Source: Onthophagus taurus (taxonomy: Eukaryota; Arthropoda; Insecta; Coleoptera; Scarabaeidae). From it: a stretch of 64,000 nucleotides of DNA. The notes below the pieces were generated by a model that did not search any database, had not been told where the DNA came from, and was given only the letters and a program-made list of their open reading frames with translations. The DNA lies in the NCBI RefSeq assembly GCF_036711975.1, contig NC_091968.1:28505001-28569000 (forward strand). Direction: 5' to 3'. Shown here one piece after another: positions 34,601 through 44,200 of the stretch. Positions within the stretch are counted from its first letter, which is position 1, and every line of letters starts with the position of its first letter. The position numbers and the translations under genes were made by a program.

Positions 34601-35081
34601 GTTTATGTTAAAAATGTGGCAAGATCAATTACAAAATCGTCCCCCAGAAGAGAAAATGGGAACAAAAGGAAAATTGGCAGGCGCTATTTACGCTCAAACG
34701 AAAGTCTATTTAAAACCTTTATTAAAAAAATTAAAAACATTTACATTACCCGAAGATATCTCTGACAGTTTAACGGAAATTGTGGAACATTTATTGCACC
34801 GTAACTATTTAAAGGCAAGCGATGCGTATCTTCAAATGGCTATTGGAAATGCTCCTTGGCCAATCGGTGTGACGATGGTGGGTATTCACGCGAGAACAGG
34901 CCGAGAAAAAATCTTTTCAAAGAATGTTGCGCATGTAATGAACGATGAAACGCAAAGAAAATACATTCAAGCTTTAAAAAGGTTAATGACGAAATGCCAG
35001 GAATATTTTCCAACTGATCCATCGAGATGTGTTGAATATAACGCTTTTAATGGACCACAAGTGCCGGGGAAAAGTTCATAG
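28694..35081 (+). CDS. PRPF18: Pre-mRNA-splicing factor 18 (PRP18 homologue), complete
   Basis: Three exons: 28694-28756, 28812-29309 and 34602-35081, all with GT-AG joints, giving about 346 residues (human protein 342). The start [18 protein letters not shown] matches the family N-terminus. Exon 2 carries the PRP4-like motif region [12 protein letters not shown] and ends TKFIE. Exon 3 holds the Prp18 helical domain, including the invariant loop [13 protein letters not shown] and [12 protein letters not shown]. The protein acts in the second catalytic step of splicing with the U5 snRNP and Slu7. Intron 2 is about 5.3 kb, contains a satellite-bearing transposon (29866-32840), and hosts two small genes on the other strand (33072-34087). 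An inserted element begins 38 bp after the stop codon, and no AATAAA lies between. Confidence 0.97.
29480..29865 (+). repeat. Dispersed repeat copies in PRPF18 intron 2
   Basis: The words attccttttttcgtatgatt, taagcataaattaatta, catgacgtttcattaaattg and aattgttgtgaagttggt recur at 29500-29640, 29690-29850 and 32841-32960, and in the 390-bp duplication at 25498. The copy at 29690-29740 is uninterrupted. The copy ending at 29865 is split by the element described next. Confidence 0.8.
29866..32840. mobile_element. TIR element carrying a 257-bp satellite array
   Basis: The left end cagtgatacaataaagtcta and the right end, whose complement reads cagtgatacaataaagttta, form imperfect inverted repeats extending at least 85 bp (both continue through gataatatctca and aatgtaattcaatgaa). 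TA flanks both ends (29864-29865, 32841-32842). Removing the element and one TA rebuilds cttttttcgtatgatttaag, which exists intact at about 29700. There is no transposase. The interior is the 257-bp array plus two partial ctagttctag hairpin repeats (about 32505-32690). It lies in PRPF18 intron 2. Confidence 0.9.
30130..32500 (+). repeat. 257-bp satellite array, about nine units
   Basis: The word gcaccaacattgtc starts at about 30191, 30457, 30714, 30980, 31237, 31494, 31751, 32008 and 32265, giving 257-bp units with two of 266. Other fixed words are ctacatgtataaggactagt, aggttgcccagaataactg and ttaacaactagtttttaaac. Inner units are nearly identical and the first is most diverged. The array sits wholly between the inverted ends of the 29866-32840 element. 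Confidence 0.97.
32841..33071. repeat. Right part of the dispersed repeat split by the satellite element
   Basis: tatgatttaagcataaatta, then aattgttgtgaagttggtta, continue the repeat interrupted at 29865. The last 60 bp contain the 3' end and polyadenylation signal of the minus-strand gene at 33072. Confidence 0.75.
33072..33529 (-). CDS. Small single-pass membrane protein with PY motifs, nested in PRPF18 intron
   Basis: Two exons on the minus strand, 33325-33529 and 33072-33274, joined GT-AG in phase 1, encode 135 residues. Residues 5-27 ([20 protein letters not shown]) form one hydrophobic membrane segment, followed by a basic stretch ([15 protein letters not shown]). The C-terminal half is proline-rich with PPPPPYS, PPPLYN and PPAYDD. 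These are PPxY-type motifs that in other proteins bind WW domains, such as those of Nedd4-family ubiquitin ligases. A polyadenylation signal lies at about 33066-33071. I do not recognise the family. It resembles the next gene (33751-34087) in layout and intron placement. The role is unknown, though the layout suggests a membrane adaptor. Confidence 0.72.
33751..34087 (-). CDS. Small single-pass membrane protein, paralogue-like neighbour
   Basis: Three short exons, 33967-34087, 33835-33921 and 33751-33785, all with GT-AG joints, give about 80 residues. The start is [18 protein letters not shown]. Residues 8-28 are a membrane segment, followed by the basic [10 protein letters not shown]. The middle exon encodes [18 protein letters not shown], and the protein ends TPNNVRF. 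A polyadenylation signal (AATAAA) lies at 33668-33673. The second intron falls after a glycine at residue 70 in phase 1, as the only intron of the neighbouring gene does at residue 69. Shared strand, topology and intron phase suggest a tandem duplication. Unlike its neighbour it has no PPxY motif. No family is recognised; transcript support would be decisive. Confidence 0.6.
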
Positions 35082-35118
35082 ATTAAAATAATTAATTTTG
35101 AAGTTTTTAATGATTATA

Positions 35119-37688
35119 CCAGGAATTTCATTTTACTAGCAATATATGAATGTAGTAACCATAGTTACGAAATTACTTACATTGTCCCACGTAACATGAA
35201 TGTTTCTAGTTCTAGATGTAATGTTAGTTCTAATTTTACACTAACACTGTTACTATGTAGAATAAACACTATACCTAGAACTAGAATCATTTGGGTTTAG
35301 CCACACGTCTCTAAAGACGGCTAAACCCGAATGATTTTAGTTCTAGGTATAGTGTTAGTTCTAGTTTTAGACTAGCACTATTACTATTTAGAACTAACAC
35401 TATACTTAGAACTAGAATCATTTGGGTTTAGCCACACGTCTCTAAAGACGGCTAAACCCGAATGACTCTAGTTTTAGGTATGGTGTTAGTTCTAGTTTCA
35501 CATCAGCACTGTTATTCTGTAGAACTAACACTATACCTAGAACTAGAATTATTTGGGTTTAGCCACACGTCTCTAAAGACGGCTAAACCCAATTGATTCT
35601 AGTTCTAGGTATAGTGTTAGTTCCAGTTTTTTACACTAACACTGTTACTATGTAGAACTAACACTATACCTAGAACTAGAATCATTTGGGTTTAGCCACA
35701 CGTCTCTAAAGACGGCTAAACCCGAATGATTCTAGTTCTTGGTCTAGTGTTAGTTCTAGTTTTAGACTAGCATTATTACTATGTAGAACTAACACTATAC
35801 CTAGAACTAGAATCATTTGGGTTTAGCCACACGTCTCTAAAGACGGCTAAACCCAAATGATTCTAGATCTAGGTACAGTGTTAGTTCTAGTTTCACACTA
35901 GCACTGTTACTATGTAGAACTAACACTATACCTAGAACTAGAATCATTTGGGTTTAGCCACACGTCTTTAAAGACGGCTAAACCCAATTAATTCTAGTTC
36001 TACGTGTAGTGTTAGCTCTAGTTTTTTACACTACCACTGTTACTGTCTAGAATTAACACTATACCTAGAACTAGAATCATTTGGGTTTAGCCACACGTCT
36101 CTGAAGACGGCTAAACCCGATTGATTCTAGTTCTAGGTATAGTGTTAGTTCTAGTTTTTTACACTAGCACTGTTACTGTCTAGAATTAACACTATACCTA
36201 GAACTAGAATCATTTGGGTTTAGCCACACGTCTCTAAAGACGGCTAAACCCGAATGACTCTAGTTTTAGGTATGGTGTTAGTTCTAGTTTCACATCAGCA
36301 CTGTTATTCTGTAGAACTAACACTATACCTAGAACTAGAATTATTTGGGTTTAGCCACACGTCTCTAAAGACGGCTAAACCCAATTGATTCTAGTTCTAG
36401 GTATAGTGTTAGTTCTACATAGTAACAGTGTTAGTGTAAAAAACTAGATGAAAAACTATAGTTCTAGTTTTTTACACTAGCACTGTTACTGTCTAGAATT
36501 AACACTATACCTAGAACTAGAATCATTTGGGTTTAGCCACACGTCTCTAAAGACGGCTAAACCCGAATGACTCTAGTTTTAGGTATGGTGTTAGTTCTAG
36601 TTTCACATCAGCACTGTTATTCTGTAGAACTAACACTATACCTAGAACTAGAATCATTTGGGTTTAGCCACACGTCTCTAAAGACGGCTAAACCCAATTG
36701 ATTCTAGTTCTAGGTTTAGTGTTAACTCTAGTTTTTTACACAAGCACTGTTACTATCTAGAATTAACACTATACCTAGAACTAGAAACATTTGGGTTTAG
36801 CCACACGTCTCTAAAGATGGCTTAACCCGAATGATTCTAGTTCTTGGTCTAGTGTTAGTTCTACTTTTAGTTCAATAAAAATATACTACAATCTACTGCT
36901 GCATAACAATTAAAACTAGAACTATTACTCTGTAGAACTAACACTATACCTAGATCTAGAATCATTTGGATTTAGCCCCACACGTCTCTAAAGACGGCTA
37001 AACCCAAATGATTCTAGTTCTAGGTATAGTGTTAGTTCTACATAGTAACAGTGCTAGTGTGAAACTAGCCACAAGTCTCTAAAGACGGCTAAACCCGAAT
37101 GATTCTAGTTCTTGGTCTAGTGTTAGTTCTATTTTTAGTTCAATAAAAATACACTACAATCTAGCGCTGCATAACTATTAAAACTAGAACTAACACTAGA
37201 CCTAGAACTAGAAAGTTTCGGGTTTTTCGGGTCTGAAGACGCACGGCTAAACCTGAACGTTTCTAGTTTTAGGTCTAGTGTTAGTTCTAGTTTTACACTA
37301 GCACTATTACTATGTAGAACTAACACTATATCTAGAACGTGGGTAAAACATGTTCAGACACATAGCTAAACCCGAAACTCTCTAGTTCTAGGACTAGTGT
37401 TAGTTCTAGTTTTACTTCAATACAAATATGCAACATAGTGCTATTTTATGCAACTAGCGCTACCTACAACGTCTTAAAAGAGGTACTACTAAACGGAATG
37501 TCTCTAATTCTAGGTCTATTGTTAGTTCTAGAGCTAGTATTAGTCTAGTTTTCATCTTGTCACTCATTATATCAAAATTTTACTGTAATGTCAAATTATA
37601 TTAACATATTGCATTTTATGTGGGACAAAGTAACTAGGTTTCTATGGAAATATATTTTTATATATTGCATACTAATTGAAATTCACTG
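35119..37688. mobile_element. TIR element made of about fifteen 131-bp hairpin units
   Basis: The ends are imperfect inverted repeats of about 75 bp (left ccaggaatttcattttacta ... cttacattgtcccacgtaac; right, complemented, cagtgaatttcaattagtat ... ttactttgtcccacataaaa), with TA on each side (35117-35118, 37689-37690). Inside, ccacacgtctctaaagacgg recurs at 35301, 35432, 35563, 35696, 35826 and 35958 and on, a period of 130-133 bp. Each unit is a near-perfect hairpin: tagaactagaatcatttggg ... loop ... then its complement. Toward the right the units degrade. No protein is encoded. The element fills the space between the 3' ends of PRPF18 and P5CR. Confidence 0.88.
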
Positions 37689-37714
37689 TATAAAAGAATT
37701 AAAAAGGATTTTCT

Positions 37715-39356
37715 TTATTTAATTGTCCCTAATTCCGCTGCTCGTTTAGCTGAAGCTTCGACTGCATCCATAATCGCTCCTCTAAAAAAATATTAGATTC
37801 CATTTTAAATATTTTTAAGTAAAAAGTTTTTACGAACCGGACTCCTCCGCGTTCCAAAGCATGCATCCCAGCTATCGTTGAACCCCCAGCGGAACAAACT
37901 TCATCTTTTAAAGCCCCCGTATGTTTACCAGTTTGCAAAACCATTTTTGCAGCCCCCAAAACGGTTTGTGCAGCGAATCTTGTTGCCACTTCTCTGTGAA
38001 TTCCCATTCGAACACCTCCATCAGATAAAGCTTCAATCATTAAATAAACCTTAAAAGAATTGTAATTAAATTTGAGTTTAATTTAATAAAAATTAATTAG
38101 TTACAAAAGCTGGCCCTCCACCGGATAAGGCTCCAACTGCATTAATAATATTTTCAGGAACTTGATCACATAACCCGGAAACTTCTAACATTCTTCTTAC
38201 GATAGCTATATCCTCTTTTTTGACGTTTTTTCCTGGGCAATAAACCGTGCAACCTTCTCCAACCATCATTGGGGTATTTGGCATTATTCGAATTACTCTA
38301 GAACCCGGAAATTTCTCTAACATCTAAAATTAATAAAAAGAAAATTTTAAATTTATATACAGGGTTTCCCAAAAGTAACGGATAAATTCGTTAAAACAAT
38401 TAAAAATAGTTTATGGAAGAGACGGGTCTAAAGATTTAAATTTTTTGCAATTATTGTTTGGTATTGATTTTATTATAGAACTAGTTGTTTTAGATATTTT
38501 AATAAGACAATTTTTGATATCTGAAACAGTTGGTTGCCATGGTTACGCATAGCTAGTGCTATTTTTCTATCTTAAATGAATGGAAAATTATGAAACTTTA
38601 AGTTAATTTTTCTCTAAAATAAAACCAATATTAATATTGACCATACTAGATTCAAAAAGAGTCCTCTTTCATATTCCGTAATAGAAATGGGTCATTGCTA
38701 TTAAAAAAAAAAATCGATGACGTCATTACTCCTTTAAAAATGGCGGAAAAAATTTAAAATCAAAAAATTTAAATCTTTAAATTGTTTAATGAATTTATCC
38801 GTTACTTTTGAGAATCACTGTATATGATATTACCATTTCTAGATTTTTTATGGTAAATCCGGCTAAAATTGATACAAATAATTTATCCTTTATCTTAGGG
38901 CACCTCTCACTTTTGTAAATAGTATCTAAAGCTTCCGTTAAAATGTGCGGTTTGACAGCTAAAAATATAATATCGGTTTTATCGGTTACTTCACTATTGT
39001 CGGTTGTAACATTGGCCCCAAATTTTTTCCATATATCCAAATTTTTTATGTAAGGGCTTGAAACGTAAACTTGGGAATAAGATATTAATCCTTTATCAAC
39101 AATTCCTTTACAAATGGCCTTAGCCATATTCCCATCGCCAATAAATCCAATTAATTTATTAATTTTTTCCAATTTTTCATGTTCATTTTGAAACCAAACA
39201 GCGTTCAAATGAAATTGTCGCATTGATCTGTTTAAATGAAACTGTTTTAAGCTCAAAAACAATCCAACAGCTTGCATAATAATAATACTAATCGATTAAA
39301 ATTATAACTTACTTGAGGACGTTAGGAAGTTGTATTATTCGTTTAAAAACAGTCAT
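37715..39356 (-). CDS. P5CR: Pyrroline-5-carboxylate reductase, complete
   Basis: Catalyses the last step of proline synthesis, NAD(P)H-dependent reduction of pyrroline-5-carboxylate. Minus-strand exons are 38834-39227 (or to 39277), 38105-38323, 37838-38049 and 37715-37781. A likely first exon at 39313-39356 encodes [14 protein letters not shown] and joins in frame at 39227, giving about 311 residues with a basic, mitochondrial-type N-terminus. The alternative is an uninterrupted start at 39277 ([10 protein letters not shown]). The nucleotide-binding motif GFIGDGNMA, then [21 protein letters not shown] and the family signature [18 protein letters not shown] are all present. The donor of exon 3 (CCG/gttcgt) is weak. 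AATAAA overlaps the stop codon. Intron 1 is nearly filled by a MITE (38361-38820). Confidence 0.95.
38361..38820. mobile_element. MITE, 460 bp, inside P5CR intron 1
   Basis: The left end cagggtttcccaaaagtaac pairs with the right end gttacttttgagaatcactg, and pairing continues through ggataaatt / aatttatcc. TA lies at both junctions (38359-38360, 38821-38822). No coding frame is present. The right end lies about 13 bp from the splice donor of the upstream exon on the minus strand, so the insertion almost touches the exon. Confidence 0.9.
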
Positions 39357-40041
39357 TTTGATTGAGGTAGATGATTTCTTTAGATATTAAATGTTTAGAT
39401 GTCTTCGTATGAATGGAAATGTTTAATTCTTGACCTAGAACGATTTACTGTATTGCGCGCGCGCAAATTATGCGAAAATGTCACTTTAAAAATAGTTGGT
39501 GCGGAAATAGTTAATTTTTATTGGTAAATGTGTTGTAACTTTTTGATTGAGTGAATAAAGATTGTTAATAGTTTTTTAAATTAGTTACAAAAATGTTGTT
39601 TTGTGGTTGGAAAATTAAATTAATTAATTAAATAACGCAAAAATTTATTAATTAAAACACGTTTTGGTTTATTTTAATGAAAAAGTTTGATTTAAAAATT
39701 AATTTTCTTTGACTTTTATTGTAAATATGTCGACTTAACCTCTCTTTAATAGATGGCGCTACTTCAAAAATCGATAAATGTGATAATAAATATGTGTATT
39801 TTTTATACATATGTATATTATTAATATATAATAAACGATAAATAAAATTATTTATAATAAAATATAAATCCACGTCCAATAATCTTTTCCTTAATGTTTA
39901 CTAAAAATTAACCTAAAATTTTGCGGAATCTGTTTTACCGGCACCAATTTAATTTCAAATCAATTTTTAAAAAAGTTAATGATTCATTATAACCTTGAAC
40001 CTTACTCATTAAAAAAAACAATTTTTTAATCTTTAAACCGC
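39357..40041. other. Intergenic space between P5CR (5' end) and SOD1 (3' end)
   Basis: The sequence is AT-rich. A SOD1 polyadenylation signal (AATAAA, minus strand) lies at 40042-40047. agatggcgct at 39751-39760 is one of three similar motifs near promoters here. gcgcgcgcaaattatgcgaa near 39457 may belong to the P5CR promoter. The minus frame at 39652-39879 is low-complexity and not supported. Confidence 0.5.
39751..39760 (+). promoter_or_regulatory. AGATGGCGCT motif, site 1
   Basis: agatggcgctact resembles the core of the CTCF-type insulator motif known in flies and vertebrates. It lies about 400 bp upstream of the P5CR start. Identity as a binding site is inference. Confidence 0.35.
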
Positions 40042-40149
40042 TTTATTATAACCACATCCACGTTATTACAAACTCAACAAGTTAAAAATATTCAAAATAA
40101 AAAAAAGGACATAACCTATATCTTCCTTTTAACCGCTTTATGAGAAAAT

Positions 40150-40682
40150 TTAAAGCTTAGCGATTCCAACAACACCACAAGCTAATCTAGCTCCTGCATT
40201 ACCAGTAGTTTTGCTTAGCTCATGGCCCCCAACTCCTAAATCGTCAGGATCGGCATGGACGACCAAAGTACGTCCAATAATATTATTAGCCCCAAACAAT
40301 GAAATCATTTTGTCGGTGATGTTTACTTTGGCCATTCCATCATCGCCAGCTTCGATGTTACCCAAATCACCTACATGGCGATCGGAAGCGTCCGGGGAAC
40401 CATGATCTTTTCCGTAGGGGTTGAAGTGAGCCCCAGCTGAGATGCACCCATTGGTGTTATCCCCGAATTCGTGAATGTGGAAGCCGTGAAGACCTTTTCC
40501 TAAACCGCATACGTCCCCGGTGATTTTCACCGCAGAACTTTCATCCTGTCACGAAAAAGCCGGGATCGATTAATACATAACCTATAATATTTTATAGTAT
40601 TTCAGGAACAAACCTGCTGTTCGAAAAAAAGGGTTCCCTTAACGATTTCGCCGTTTAATACGCAGACTGCTTTTGAGGGCAT
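40150..40682 (-). CDS. SOD1: Cu/Zn superoxide dismutase, cytosolic, complete
   Basis: Converts superoxide to hydrogen peroxide and oxygen. Two exons on the minus strand, 40614-40682 and 40150-40545 with GT-AG joints, encode 154 residues, the normal length. Exon 1 encodes [16 protein letters not shown]. Exon 2 carries the copper ligands in [10 protein letters not shown], the metal-binding loop ([22 protein letters not shown]), [10 protein letters not shown] and the C-terminal signature [16 protein letters not shown]. There is no signal peptide, so the cytosolic form is expected. All metal-binding histidines and the disulfide cysteines appear to be kept. The gene is head to head with exportin-4, whose start lies about 550 bp away. 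Confidence 0.98.
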
Positions 40683-40937
40683 TTTCGGGCTTAGAATTCG
40701 ATTGTAATCGACGTGACTTTGCAAAAGAATTATGCAAAACTAAAGTCCAAGTTAATTGATTAATGTCAAAATAGTTAGAAGAAAAAGACGATAGAGGGCA
40801 TTTGAAAAGGTTGGTTTTAAAAAATAATTGTATTCAAGTAAATTAATAATTAACATTTCCTTTTTTTTTAATTAATATAAAATTATTTTTTTTTAATTAT
40901 TTAAGAAATTAAGTTAAAAATTATATAAAAGAGAAGT

Positions 40938-40947
40938 AGCGCCATCT
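40938..40947 (-). promoter_or_regulatory. AGATGGCGCT motif, site 2
   Basis: agcgccatct, the complement of site 1, lies in the SOD1/exportin-4 intergenic region. A CTCF-type or promoter-motif assignment is inference. Confidence 0.35.
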
Positions 40948-41130
40948 GTTAGCAAAATGAATTAAAAGTTTTATATTTATATTCTTTATAAAATAAACAC
41001 TTTTTCATGAAATAAAATCATTTTAATACAATTTCAATTATTTAAGTTTTTTAATTAATTAATTAATATAAAAACAAATTCTTAAAATTAAATTTTTGAA
41101 TTATATCAAATTATATATAGAGATCATTGT

Positions 41131-41140
41131 AGATGGCGCT
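41131..41140 (+). promoter_or_regulatory. AGATGGCGCT motif, site 3
   Basis: agatggcgctgtt lies 95 bp upstream of the exportin-4 start codon, near the expected transcription start. Confidence 0.35.
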
Positions 41141-41234
41141 GTTAACATTTCTTGCTGTCAGTAAATAAAATAACCTATAAATTCACAAAACAAAGTGCTA
41201 AATTTAATACGAGTTTTATGTGAAGAATGTAAAA

Positions 41235-44200
41235 ATGTCATCGGAGGTGATAAAAGAATTAGAAAATGCTGCAGCGGTGGTAAATGTATGTTCTATTTAA
41301 CTTGGACGATTCATAAAACTTAAGAGAAACCCATTTAATTTTTTTATTATAATTTTTAGGCTCCACCGCATTTAGTAACTGCAGAACAACGTCGAATTGC
41401 GGAAAATGTATTCATGGATTTCCGCCAATCAAAATCGCCCTATGTAATATGTCGAGAGATTTTAGAAAATTCAAAAATTCCTTTTGTTCTCTTCGAAGCT
41501 AGCGAGGTTTTAAAACGGGCTTTAATTCGCGAATGGTCATTTTTACAAGAATCGGACATAATCTCATTGAGACAATACTTAATGCAATACATTATAAGTA
41601 GGGATTTACCAGCTTTCGTTCAAGATAGACTCTTACAAGTTGTTTGTATAATGGTTAAACGAGCTAGCGTGGATGATTTTGGTCAAGAGCGTGGCGTTAT
41701 CCTTTCAGAGGTCGAAAGTTTAATCGTATCTGCTGATCCTTCGAAACGTATTTTAGGTTGCAAATTGATTTTGAATTTAATGCAAGAATACGCGATAACC
41801 GTAAAGTCTTCCGACGTCGGTTTATCTTGGGAAATTCATTTTAAAGTTAAAAAACAATTTGAAGCAACCGATTTAAAACGTATTTTTAAATTTTCAATTC
41901 ATATTTTATCTGAAATTATTCAATCGGATAACTTAAATGATCCACAAATTGTTATTTTAACAAAGTATTTGTTAAGTATTGTTGAAAAAATTCTTTGTTG
42001 GGGTTTTCGATCAAGTCCTCTTCCAAAAAAGATAATTGGAGTTTATGAAACTTTATTTGAATTGGATGAAGCTCCATGTTTACGATTGGGATATGAGTGG
42101 AAAGAGATTATGTTGGCACCTCAACTTTTACCAATTATTTTTCAATTATATTGGAAAGTTCGGGATAATGAAGAGTTGGCGCACCCCGCTTTAACCTCTT
42201 TGGTACAGTTAGCTTCTTTAAACGGAGGAATTTTTAAATCTGAAGAAGATAAAAATAAATATTTGTTAGGTTATATGGAAAATTTTTTGAAATTAATCAG
42301 TAGTACAAGTGTTAAAAACGAAGAAGCTTTGGGTTTAGCAAATTTAATTAAAAAATTGGAAGTTTTTTTTGGAAAAGATATTGTTCAACTTCCAAGAGCA
42401 ATACATGAATCATATTTGGATGATTTAACAAGATTAACTTGCACCTTTTCAGAACGAATGTCAATGGTACTTTATTTATTTGCTTATTTTAAACAAATTA
42501 ATCTTAATTTATTTTTTAGAATACATCAGAATTAGATAAATATTACTCAGAGTCTTTTGATAATATGTTGGAAGCTTGGACTGAAATAATTAAAGATTTT
42601 TCCGATGAAGGTTCAGATTTACTTGTTGTTTGCGCCCGGAGAATATTCGATACTTATTTGCAATGCCATCTAGCGCCTAACGATGGATTTAGAAACCGAA
42701 GTGATAACGAAAACGTTGAAGAAATCGAAGATAACGAGGATAATGACCGAATCAAATTCAAAGATCAATTACAAAGCGTTGGAATGTTGGGGAGACTCGT
42801 TTTAGATCATTCACTTCCACTTTTATATCAGTAAGTTTTATTTTAAATTACGAATATGAATGGTTGCATACCAAGTCGGTAAAGTAGTGTACTACTTTTA
42901 TATAAAATTTTTTTTCCGAACCAAAGAAATTTTAGAAAAATTAAAAATAAACTTATAGCTAATTGAAAAATGTATGTGCAGGTAGATATATATTTTTTAA
43001 ATTAAAATAATTTTTTATACGGCCACAAATTTTTAGGGTAAAATATTTTTTTAAAAAGGCTTAAAATTTAACATTAAAAAATTGACATAGCACTATTTGA
43101 TCAGAATTTCTGAAAATAGCATTGAATATACAGGGTGATTCACATAACAACCGTCACAGAGTAGGGACATTATTTCTATACAAAGTTATACCCTGAGAAG
43201 TTATAGGCCTACAAAGTTAGGTCTTAAATTTTTAAAATATTCAATATTTTCGTAATACATTAAGCTAGAAGGATCAAATTTCGTATACATTATGAGTGTA
43301 CCAAGGTTATTAATTGGTAGCAAGTTGAGAAAATTCCTTTTATTCTCTTCGAAGCTAGCGAGGTTTTAAAAGGGGCTTTAATTGTAGTAACTTGTCATTT
43401 ACATAAATAGTAAGCAACAACTAAAAAATCAAATAACTTTATAACCTATTTGTCAAGTTTGACGTACAATTTCATAGCCGACTACTGAATTTTCGTTGAT
43501 ATTAAGCAAGATTAACGAAATACATGTCTTTAGTTATTTGAGTTTTTCAAGAAAGCAGTCTTTACGTCCATTTGTTCTATAATTAATTTCTCTATAATTA
43601 ACTTCTACAGGGTGACTGGTACATAAACGTGAATATTGAAATACGTTGTTCTAGAGCTCACTTGTAATTGATTAAGCTAAATATGCCTTATAGAAAATGA
43701 ATAATTTAGAAAATATTTCAATTTTTTGCTTTTTGTACAAGTTCAGTATATACTCTTACAAATCTTGAAATTTAGAGAGTAATAATAGTTTCTTTGGTAA
43801 TGTATCGACTTCTCTGGATAGATTACATCCTAATACACATTTAAAGTCAAGAAATACTGTAAATATTTCGATGGTTTAAAAATACAGGAAGTGAAATATT
43901 CGGTTTTTAAGTTAATTTTCAAACAAAGTGTTAATTCATGAGCGTCTATTTCAAAATTTCGATGATACATTCAGCATACAAATTATTGTAAAAACTTCTC
44001 TGTTTTGTTACCCTTCGAATGAGGTATGAAGCATGGCAAAATGTCTTTCCAATTAGTCAATAATAAGATAACAATTGGTGCGAGCACAATTTTGACAACC
44101 TACCCAATGTGAATAAAATTCAAAATCGATTACACCTGCGGTTGAAATTCAATTCATTAATGGTTAACAACCATCGGTTAAACAATTTTTTTACGTTTTG

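Larger units (their letters stand above)
40683..41234. promoter_or_regulatory. Shared divergent promoter region of SOD1 and exportin-4
   Basis: The 552 bp between the two start codons must hold both 5' untranslated regions and promoters. Two inverted AGATGGCGC-type motifs are present: agcgccatct at 40938-40947 and agatggcgct at 41131-41140. I see no convincing TATA box at a fixed distance from either start. No open frame of note is present. Confidence 0.6.

Noticed and set aside
39652-39879. 75-codon minus-strand frame upstream of P5CR
   Set aside because: Asparagine, tyrosine and isoleucine-rich low-complexity translation of AT-rich DNA; no support.
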